A stretch of 64,000 nucleotides of DNA, taken from Chryseobacterium pennae. Lineage in GTDB: Bacteria > Bacteroidota > Bacteroidia > Flavobacteriales > Weeksellaceae. The notes under the pieces were generated by a model. The model ran no database searches. It was not told where the DNA came from and saw only the letters and a list, made by a program, of their open reading frames with translations. The stretch spans positions 143,832 through 207,831 of the forward strand of contig NZ_QNVT01000007.1 in assembly GCF_003385515.1 (NCBI RefSeq). The letters run 5' to 3'. A program made the translations under genes and the position numbers. Of the stretch, positions 53,013 through 60,361 are shown piece after piece; the stretch's first letter is position 1, and the number at the start of each line of letters is the position of its first letter.

Positions 53013-53591
53013 ATGACTAAATTAAAATTAACTATTGCAATGCCTTTTATTGCAGCTGCTATATCCGGCAACTTAAGTGCTCAGGACACAAATACGGATG
53101 GCCATACAATTACTATTTCTATCCCTGAAGTTGCCCTGGTAGATATTGAACCTGCTGCTACGAAAAATATAACATTAGGATTCGCAGCCCCTACAGAAGC
53201 AGGAAACCCTGTTGTAGCAAGTGCCGCCAATACTACTTTATGGCTTAACTATTCTTCTATAAAATCTGTTGCAGATCCTACCCGTAACGTAAGTGTAAAG
53301 GTTAATGCTATCATTCCTGGAGTAGATATTCACGTAACTGCTGCTGCAGCTACCGGCTCAGGAGGTGGTACTTTGGGAACATCTGCAGGCCTTTTAACGT
53401 TAAGCGCTGCCGATCAGACTATTATTTCCGGTATCGGAAGTGCCTATACAGGAAATGGGGCAAATAATGGTCATAACCTGACTTATGCTCTTGCTGCAGG
53501 AAGTGGACCTGGCGGTGTTGCCGCTTATGCTGATCTTCAGGCAACAGCAACTACTGCAGCTACTGTTACCTATACAATATCAGATAACTAG
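53013..53591 (+). CDS. Candidate major structural subunit of a chaperone-usher-like system
   Basis: Secreted 192-residue protein with a signal peptide (about 1-23, ending NLSAQ). The mature protein is small, has no cysteine, and is rich in Ala, Gly and Thr in a beta pattern. It ends in a strand with alternating hydrophobic residues (TAATVTYTISDN). Its IISGIGSAYTGNGANNGH segment and most of its length are shared with the product of 57235-57759, so the two are paralogs. First position in the operon, with a hairpin directly after the gene, suggests the most abundant product. Not recognised as a known pilin family; the subunit role is inferred from context. Confidence 0.6.
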   Translation: MTKLKLTIAMPFIAAAISGNLSAQDTNTDGHTITISIPEVALVDIEPAATKNITLGFAAPTEAGNPVVASAANTTLWLNYSSIKSVADPTRNVSVKVNAIIPGVDIHVTAAAATGSGGGTLGTSAGLLTLSAADQTIISGIGSAYTGNGANNGHNLTYALAAGSGPGGVAAYADLQATATTAATVTYTISDN

Positions 53592-53625
53592 TATTTAAAT
53601 AAAATTCAATTCTATATTTCAAAGA

Positions 53626-53662
53626 CAAGAAGAAATTGGATCTCAGTTTCTTCCTGTTTTTG
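53626..53662 (+). terminator. Terminator-like hairpin after the first subunit gene
   Basis: CAAGAAGAAA (53626-53635) and TTTCTTCCTG (53647-53656) pair over ten positions with one mismatch, followed by TTTTTG. It lies 35 bases after the stop codon and 33 bases before the next start, so it may reduce expression of the downstream genes. Confidence 0.6.
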
Positions 53663-53694
53663 TATGATTAATTATAAAACTCCCAACCTACATA

Positions 53695-54495
53695 ATGATA
53701 AAGCGTATTCTTTTTTTAATCACTATGATTTTGCAGTTCAGTATTTTACATGCCGGCATTGTGGTTCTTAACGGGCTTACGCATTCCTATAAAGTAGAAA
53801 ACGGACAAGTTTACAAAGGAAAAATAGCCATTGAAAATACAGGGGCCAATCCTCAGAGTGTAAAATTATTTTTACAGGATTTTACTTATCACGCTGACGG
53901 AACGATTAATTACGCGGCATTGCATACCCAAAAAAGAACCAATGGCGACTGGATAAAACTCAATACAAATTTAGTAACACTGAAGGGTAAAGAAAAAACA
54001 GAAGTTTTTTATGAAATTACCATTCCCGATCAGGTAATAGATCCAGGCAGCTACTGGAGTGTGATCATTGTAGAACCTGTAGATGATATAAAACCCAGTG
54101 ATAAACAGCCTGGAGTAAGCATTACCTCTGTTATACGGTATGCTATTCAGGTGATTACAGATTATGACACAGAAAAGGCCAAACCGGACCTTACATTCGA
54201 AAATATCAAAGTAGAAAAAGAAGAAGGAAAGCAAACTGTAAAAATTGCAATAGCCAATCATGGAAATCTTTATTGTAAGCCCACAGCATCTATTGAAATT
54301 TATAATCGTAAATCAGGAGAAAAGATAGGCACTTTTTCAAGTTTAACGATGGGATTGCTGCCTTCTACTTCCAAAACATTTTATATTGATATCAGTAAAG
54401 TGCCCTCTGCTCAGTACAAGGCTACTGTAATAGCAACGGATGAAGATGAGAACGCATTTGCGCTCAATGTGGAATTAGAAGTAAAAAATGATTAA
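53695..54495 (+). CDS. Periplasmic chaperone-like protein (PapD-like Ig folds)
   Basis: The 266-residue protein has a signal peptide (about 1-20, ending LHAG). An N-terminal Ig-like domain (about 21-150) with the pattern GLTHSYKVENGQVYKGKIAIENTG resembles the first domain of pilus chaperones and of WxL-binding proteins. A second Ig-like domain (about 160-266) ends YKATVIATDEDENAFALNVELEV. Two Ig folds followed by an outer-membrane barrel gene, with an 8-base overlap, is the classic chaperone-usher order. Similarity to PapD is structural in kind and not certain from sequence alone. Confidence 0.6.
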   Translation: MIKRILFLITMILQFSILHAGIVVLNGLTHSYKVENGQVYKGKIAIENTGANPQSVKLFLQDFTYHADGTINYAALHTQKRTNGDWIKLNTNLVTLKGKEKTEVFYEITIPDQVIDPGSYWSVIIVEPVDDIKPSDKQPGVSITSVIRYAIQVITDYDTEKAKPDLTFENIKVEKEEGKQTVKIAIANHGNLYCKPTASIEIYNRKSGEKIGTFSSLTMGLLPSTSKTFYIDISKVPSAQYKATVIATDEDENAFALNVELEVKND

Positions 54496-57238
54496 AACCT
54501 GGACACAATTTATTATTATATTATTCCCGCTATTTGCTTTTTCTCAACATCAATCTCACCGATTGGCCAGTAAAAAAGATAGCTTAATGCCGGGGATGTC
54601 TACTTCTATTCCCTTTAGTCTTCAAAATAATTCATCTGAAAATAAAGTATATGATATTTCAGTTACCACTTCAAGTCCGCTTATCTCTCCCATCCTGGTA
54701 AAAGGAGAATCTCAGATCCCGCCCCATGAAGCTTCTGTATATCTTGTTCCTTTACGTATTTCAGCAGAAGCTACACAAGGTAACTATTCTGTCATTTTAA
54801 ATATAACTGATCGTTCCAATGGAATATCTCTTACAAAGGTTTCACAAATTACAGTTTCTGCAAATAGAAATCTTTCCCTTACCGTACTGGATTCACCTGA
54901 GTTTACAAGGTCAGGAGAAACCATTCATGTTTCTTTTCTTGTAAAAAATAATGGAAATGTAACGGAAAATCTTATTCTGGAAAGTAAAAATGCAACCATT
55001 GATCATGCCTCCTCCATCACTCTGGGACCTAATGAATCCAAAGTGATTTCCATCTATAAAAAGACCAGTCCGGAACTGGGTCAAAATGAATTTCAAAATC
55101 TAAATCTTTCGGTATATTCTAAAGAAAACCCTAAAGAAAACCAGACTGCCTATATCAGTACTCAGGTTATATCCGTGAAGCCTGCCAATATGGATATATA
55201 CCACAGGCTTCCTATTGCTGCTTCCCTATCCTTTATCGGGATGAAGAATATGGGGATCTATCATGATGGCTTTCAGGGTGAGATTTATGGTAAAGGAAGT
55301 TTGGATAAGGAAAATAAAAATCAGATTGAATTTCATGCTGTCACACATAATCCAATAGAGCTAAATACTTTCACTCAGTATGAGGAGTATTTTGTGAATT
55401 ATAAAAGAGATAATTTATTCATTCATTTGGGTGATAAAACATATTCTTCCTCGTACTTAACTGAATTTGCAAGATATGGCCGTGGTGCAGAAATCCGGTA
55501 TGATTTTAATAAGGTAAGTCTGGGTGGTTTTTATAATCATCCCCGGTTTTTCAGAGATATTAAAGATGAATTTAATATCTACTCAGCATTTAAAATCCGC
55601 AAGGAGTCTGAAATTTCAGTCGGATATCTTTACAAAACTCCTATAACGGAAAACGTTGATTTTGGAAGCACAAGATTAGACACTGAAGCTCACCTACCTT
55701 ATACTAAAGGAAAATTTAAAATTTCGAAGAATATCAACCTTTCCGGGGAATTTGCTTACAGTACAACCAAGAAAAATGAGGGAACAGCTTATATGGCACA
55801 GGCTGAAATCAATTTTACAAAGTTCAACGGGAATTTGATGTATATGAAAGCAAGCCCTGAATTTGCCGGTTACTTTACCAATACCAACACCTTCAGCGGA
55901 AGTATCCAGTACAGGCTATCGAAGAAGATCAATGTTTTTGCCAACTATATGCAGGATGCCAAAAATTTTCAGAGAGATACCTTATTTCTGGCCGCTCCCT
56001 ACAGAAAATATTTCCAATATGGAATACAGTATAAATATCTGTCCAACGGTTTTATAATATTTAATAATGGATACCAAAAATATCAGGATCGTTTAGAACC
56101 TAAACAGTTTGATTATTATGAACGCTTTTTCAGAGTTTCTGTAGATCAGCAGATCGGGATATTTCAGATTAACGTTGAAGGACAATTCGGAAAAACAGAT
56201 AATTATCTGACAGATTTCAGCGGGAATTCAAGTTTATACTCAGCTAATTTATCATTTGAAAAATTCAAAACCTCTTTCACCCTTTTTGGGAGCTATGCCA
56301 TCACTTCCAGATATCAATTACTAAATCAAAAACAATTCTATTACGGTGCAAGGGTTTTCAGTAAATTCTCTGACAAAACCAGTTTAAGTGTATTTTATCA
56401 AAACAATTATATTCCCGAAGAATACTTTAAAGACCGGAATTTATTTGAGCTCCTGTTTCACCAGCAGCTATTTCCGGGAAATGAGCTTGACCTTTCGGGA
56501 AGATATGCATTACAAAGAGGGCAAATAGGAGACAAGGATTTCATATTCTCAATTCGGTATACATGGCGACCTAATATCCCCGTACAAAGAACAGCCGAGT
56601 ATGTCTCGTTATCCGGAAATGTAAGTAATCTTGGTATCAAAAAAACGGAAGGGATAAGATTAATGATGGGCAGTTATTTATCTGTTACGGACAAAGAAGG
56701 AAATTATATTTTTAAAAACGTTATTCCTGGTAATTATTTCCTCGAAATAGACCGTTCTACCACAGAGATCAATGACATCCCGACGGTTATTCTTCCTGCA
56801 ACACTGCCTCTCAATAACAAAGAAAACATCTTTAACTTTGGGTTAACTACAGCAGCGAGTATACAGGGGTCTATTCAACTTTCTGAAACAGAAGAAAAAA
56901 AACAAACGGATATTGAAACATTCCAAGCTAAGAAAGGCAGAAACAAAAGAGAAAGCATCATTGTAGAAGCAATCAGCAATGAGCAGACCTATCGTAAAAT
57001 TTGTTTTATAGGAGAAGATTTTGATTTCACTTATCTGCGACCGGGAGAGTGGGTTATCAAACTGTACAGAAATGGTCTTGACAAACGTTATAAAATTTCA
57101 AATGATAAATTTCAATTTACTTTAAACCCTTCAGAAACAAAAAAACTCAGCATCCAGATTGTTAAACAACAGATAGAAATTAAGTATCAGCAGGAATCCT
57201 TAAAAGTAGGATATAATCAAATAAAAAATAAGAAATGA
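54488..57238 (+). CDS. Usher-like outer-membrane barrel protein
   Basis: The 916-residue exported protein has a signal peptide (about 1-19). Two Ig-like domains follow (about 20-125 and 126-230, the second with LVKNNGNVTENLILES). A long region of alternating aromatic beta strands (about 235-700) looks like an outer-membrane barrel. A carboxypeptidase-regulatory-like Ig domain comes next (about 706-780, LSVTDKEGNYIFKNVIPGNYFLEI), then a final beta domain (about 820-910, RPGEWVIKLYRNGLDKRY). Domains on both sides of a barrel are the layout of usher proteins, though domain types differ from proteobacterial FimD. It overlaps its neighbours by 8 and 4 bases, so translation is coupled. Confidence 0.62.
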   Translation: MIKTWTQFIIILFPLFAFSQHQSHRLASKKDSLMPGMSTSIPFSLQNNSSENKVYDISVTTSSPLISPILVKGESQIPPHEASVYLVPLRISAEATQGNYSVILNITDRSNGISLTKVSQITVSANRNLSLTVLDSPEFTRSGETIHVSFLVKNNGNVTENLILESKNATIDHASSITLGPNESKVISIYKKTSPELGQNEFQNLNLSVYSKENPKENQTAYISTQVISVKPANMDIYHRLPIAASLSFIGMKNMGIYHDGFQGEIYGKGSLDKENKNQIEFHAVTHNPIELNTFTQYEEYFVNYKRDNLFIHLGDKTYSSSYLTEFARYGRGAEIRYDFNKVSLGGFYNHPRFFRDIKDEFNIYSAFKIRKESEISVGYLYKTPITENVDFGSTRLDTEAHLPYTKGKFKISKNINLSGEFAYSTTKKNEGTAYMAQAEINFTKFNGNLMYMKASPEFAGYFTNTNTFSGSIQYRLSKKINVFANYMQDAKNFQRDTLFLAAPYRKYFQYGIQYKYLSNGFIIFNNGYQKYQDRLEPKQFDYYERFFRVSVDQQIGIFQINVEGQFGKTDNYLTDFSGNSSLYSANLSFEKFKTSFTLFGSYAITSRYQLLNQKQFYYGARVFSKFSDKTSLSVFYQNNYIPEEYFKDRNLFELLFHQQLFPGNELDLSGRYALQRGQIGDKDFIFSIRYTWRPNIPVQRTAEYVSLSGNVSNLGIKKTEGIRLMMGSYLSVTDKEGNYIFKNVIPGNYFLEIDRSTTEINDIPTVILPATLPLNNKENIFNFGLTTAASIQGSIQLSETEEKKQTDIETFQAKKGRNKRESIIVEAISNEQTYRKICFIGEDFDFTYLRPGEWVIKLYRNGLDKRYKISNDKFQFTLNPSETKKLSIQIVKQQIEIKYQQESLKVGYNQIKNKK

Positions 57239-57759
57239 TTTTGAAGCGCTCCTTATTATTAACCTCTTTTATTTTTTCTGGTTTATTGTATTCTCAGGCA
57301 AATGTGACTTTAACTTTACCTGTTGTGACCTTAATGGATGTAGAGCCAACAGGAAATATTACATTAAACTTTACAGCACCTACTGAAGCCGGAAATCCTA
57401 TTGGTAATCCAACGCCAAATACCACAAAATGGATTAACTATACTTCTGCAATTACTTCGGGAGGACTTACCAGGAGAATTACAGCAGCAATTAGTGGCAC
57501 CCTCATTCAGGGAGTCAATATCAGACTGCAGGCAGCGGCAGCATCCGGAGCTGGTGGTGGCACCTTAGGAACTCCTTCTGCTCAGGTTACTCTTACCAAT
57601 ACACCTGTTACCATCATTAGTGGTATTGGAGGGGCTTATACTGGTAATGGAGCCAATAACGGGCATATGCTTACCATTTCCCTAGTTCCCAGTACCTATA
57701 CAGATTTATCTGCACGGCCCAGTACAGCGCTTACCATTGTCTATACCATCACAGAGTAA
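57235..57759 (+). CDS. Candidate minor subunit, paralog of the first subunit
   Basis: Secreted 174-residue protein with a signal peptide (about 1-21, ending LYSQA). It shares APTEAGNP, GAGGGTLGT and TIISGIGGAYTGNGANNGH with the product of 53013-53591. It ends in an alternating hydrophobic strand (TALTIVYTITE). Its start overlaps the usher-like gene stop (ATGA). Duplication of a subunit on either side of the export genes resembles fimbrial operons with major and minor pilins. Confidence 0.6.
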   Translation: MILKRSLLLTSFIFSGLLYSQANVTLTLPVVTLMDVEPTGNITLNFTAPTEAGNPIGNPTPNTTKWINYTSAITSGGLTRRITAAISGTLIQGVNIRLQAAAASGAGGGTLGTPSAQVTLTNTPVTIISGIGGAYTGNGANNGHMLTISLVPSTYTDLSARPSTALTIVYTITE

Positions 57760-57769
57760 AACCTGAACC

Positions 57770-58348
57770 ATGAACATGAATAATAACTCTCTTAAAAAAA
57801 TTATCTTAAAAAGATATTTATATATTTCTCTTTTAATAATCAGTTGCTATGTAAAGGGACAGGTAGTAAATGTCACCGGAAACTGGACTGCCAATATACC
57901 TGCTATTACTGAAGCGGGTAATAACTATTCAGGAATTTATGATAATAGTGCCAATACTGCACCGAATCAAATAGTATTATCCGGTTCAATACCTGACTCC
58001 GTTATTAAATTACTTTCAAGTTCAGGAGCAAAAATCACGATGCGCTATGTTTCCAATCCCTGGCACAGTTCCCTGGGGCTGTCTGCCAAAAGAGTTGGTG
58101 GAACTGCCAGTATATCTGGTCTTTGTCTTGGTTGTACGGTTAGTATTAATGGAGGTACTACCTATATACCCATATCATCGGCAACAGATGTCACCTTATC
58201 AACAATAACTTTCAGCGGGCTTTTAGGTATTGGTAATCACATCACATATTCAGGAATTGTAGTAAATACTCAGATATCCGGTGTTTCTGTTACAATTCCC
58301 GCCAGCACCTATAGTGCACGAGTAGTTTTCACGATAGTTGCCAACTGA
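57770..58348 (+). CDS. Candidate tip or adaptor subunit
   Basis: Secreted 192-residue protein with a long basic N terminus and signal peptide (about 1-31, ending YVKGQ). The mature part is beta-rich and differs from the other two subunits, with two cysteines in LCLGCTVSI that may form a disulfide. It ends STYSARVVFTIVAN, again an alternating hydrophobic strand like a pilin final strand. ATG 57776 is an alternative start. It is the last gene of the operon, starting 10 bases after the previous one, where tip adhesins often lie. No known domain is recognised. Confidence 0.52.
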   Translation: MNMNNNSLKKIILKRYLYISLLIISCYVKGQVVNVTGNWTANIPAITEAGNNYSGIYDNSANTAPNQIVLSGSIPDSVIKLLSSSGAKITMRYVSNPWHSSLGLSAKRVGGTASISGLCLGCTVSINGGTTYIPISSATDVTLSTITFSGLLGIGNHITYSGIVVNTQISGVSVTIPASTYSARVVFTIVAN

Positions 58349-58395
58349 TGCAACAGATCATTGAGGATAATAACCTTAGAGTTTATCATTATATT

Positions 58396-58438
58396 AAAAA
58401 AATAACCCTTTCCAATATTCAGAAAGGGTTATTTTTTA
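58396..58438. terminator. Bidirectional terminator of the usher-like operon and susD
   Basis: AATAACCCTTTC and GAAAGGGTTATT pair perfectly around a 9-base loop, with an A run before and a T run after. It separates the convergent usher-like operon and susD. Confidence 0.88.
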
Positions 58439-58449
58439 ATATAGTCAAA

Positions 58450-60345
58450 TTAGTGCTTCGCCCACCAAAGAGGCGTAAGTACAGCATCTTGTCCACCCAA
58501 TAGCTGTACTGCTTTCGTATACCCGTCCTGATCGGTATTTCGGAAGGTACTTGGATATCTTAACCGTTGCGGAAAATTCTGAATAGAGTTTGTCATATAA
58601 TTTCCTGAATTCAAGTTAGGTAAATTAACCAATGGCGTTTCTACCGCAGGATTTTCAAAGAAAGGTAATCCCAGTCTTCTTTGATCACTCCAGGATTCCA
58701 ATGGAAGCCATGGCATATTGGCAATATACTTTTGGGTAATGATTTTCGTAAGCTTATCATTTTTCACCGACCCGTTTTTGTAAATAGTATTTACCGGATA
58801 TTTAATATCAACAGAAACCATATTTCCTGTGGAAGGATCTTTATAATTCATGGTATGGAAGGTTCCCGGTTCTGTAATGTGAGTATAAGCAACAGAAGTT
58901 CCATCACGATTATAATCCGTTGAGGTAATATACTGAGTATAAAACTGGGATACTCCATTATAGGCAAAGCTATCCTGGATTCCTTTATTATAGGCCGCAT
59001 CATCACTCATTGGAACTGCCCATCCTTTCAGTGCCGCTTCAGCCATCAGGAAATAAGTTTCCCAGCTTGCAAAGAAAATTCTAAAGTTTTTACCTTCTCT
59101 ATATTGCTTTCCTAAAGCCGGCATGCATCCAATAACTCCTCTTAGCCCATTTCTCTGGCCTTTTACTCCCCAACTCCCTATTGTCGTCGTATTCCAGGTA
59201 TTTACCGTATTGATTGTTACTTTAGAACCGTTGGCAAATGTAAGATCTCCACTATTAGTAGAAGCTTGATTGGTATACGTGGGATAAAGGGAATAAATTG
59301 GATTGTTGAAATCACCTGGAATATAGAATGTTTTATAAGCTCTCGGATCGATTTTGTTTGGAAGCCCATCCAGCCAATATCCGGCACTTGGATCATTGGT
59401 CATTGTGGAGAATTGTTCATCATATCTTATACCAATATAATCAACATTTTTCACAGCTGTATGCTGTGCAGCCGGTAATTGATCTGTAGAGTTAATTCCC
59501 CCTAAACCGATATACATATTATTAAGAGTAGCTGATAAAATCTGTGAATTCCATTCCCTGGACATTACCCCTGATAAAGGATTCCATCCGGTATCTTCTT
59601 TAACTTTAAAATTATCATCACTGGTACTGATGAACATATTAGAATTAGCTGCCGCCTCAAACTCTGTTTTTGCTTTTGCCGGATCTACTTCTGAAATTCT
59701 CATGGCAACTCTCATTCTCATGGAATTGGCATACTTTACCCATTGCCCCCATTTAAATCCATATACCATATCATAAGCATTTGGATTGGAAGGAACAGGT
59801 TGGTTTACATCCAGTTTAGCTACTGCATCTTTTAGTTCATCTAATATAAAATAGTAAACCTCTTTTTCAGAATTAAACCCAGGATTTACTCCTTTAAATG
59901 CCTGAATAGGCTGTGGTCCAAAATTATCAGAAAACTCACTCATTAAATAAGCTCTCCAAATTCTGGCCACCTGAATAAGATTATCATAGTGAGCTTTGCC
60001 CTGGCCTATTGCTTTCTTTTCATTGGCAATTTCAATAGTTGCATTGGCATTATTTAACCATTCTGAAATTCCCTTCCAGTATTCTACAGTCCAGGAATCA
60101 TCATATGATCCACCTGCTATTCCTGTTGTCAGATGTTGTCTTGCTGCAGTTTTCCAATAAAGGACAAAAGTACGTTCTGCAATATTGGGATCCTGTTGAG
60201 CTCCTAAAATAGAATTGTTTAAAAAATACTCTGGTTCTGCCTTATTAATATCTACGGAAAACGGATCATTATTGATGTCTTCAAAATCATTACATGATGT
60301 ACAGATTACAGCTAATGCAATGAGGGATAAAATATATTTTTTCAT
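58450..60345 (-). CDS. SusD-like outer-membrane lipoprotein (SusD_2 type), third locus
   Basis: Surface substrate-binding lipoprotein of 631 residues. The lipoprotein signal ends at Cys18 (ICTSC), followed by NDFEDINNDPFSVDINKAEPEYFL, the SusD_2-type opening. Helical segments include VARIWRAYLMSEFSDNFGPQPI. The C-terminal part has FFASWETYFLMAEAALKGWAVP and KIITQKYIANMPWLPLESWSDQRRLGLPFFENP. It is longer than the SusD at 48904, with an insertion in the middle. It follows susC by 16 bases. No enzyme gene follows within the operon, so the substrate is unknown. Confidence 0.9.
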   Translation of the reverse strand: MKKYILSLIALAVICTSCNDFEDINNDPFSVDINKAEPEYFLNNSILGAQQDPNIAERTFVLYWKTAARQHLTTGIAGGSYDDSWTVEYWKGISEWLNNANATIEIANEKKAIGQGKAHYDNLIQVARIWRAYLMSEFSDNFGPQPIQAFKGVNPGFNSEKEVYYFILDELKDAVAKLDVNQPVPSNPNAYDMVYGFKWGQWVKYANSMRMRVAMRISEVDPAKAKTEFEAAANSNMFISTSDDNFKVKEDTGWNPLSGVMSREWNSQILSATLNNMYIGLGGINSTDQLPAAQHTAVKNVDYIGIRYDEQFSTMTNDPSAGYWLDGLPNKIDPRAYKTFYIPGDFNNPIYSLYPTYTNQASTNSGDLTFANGSKVTINTVNTWNTTTIGSWGVKGQRNGLRGVIGCMPALGKQYREGKNFRIFFASWETYFLMAEAALKGWAVPMSDDAAYNKGIQDSFAYNGVSQFYTQYITSTDYNRDGTSVAYTHITEPGTFHTMNYKDPSTGNMVSVDIKYPVNTIYKNGSVKNDKLTKIITQKYIANMPWLPLESWSDQRRLGLPFFENPAVETPLVNLPNLNSGNYMTNSIQNFPQRLRYPSTFRNTDQDGYTKAVQLLGGQDAVLTPLWWAKH

Positions 60346-60361
60346 AATGTTATTATTGATA

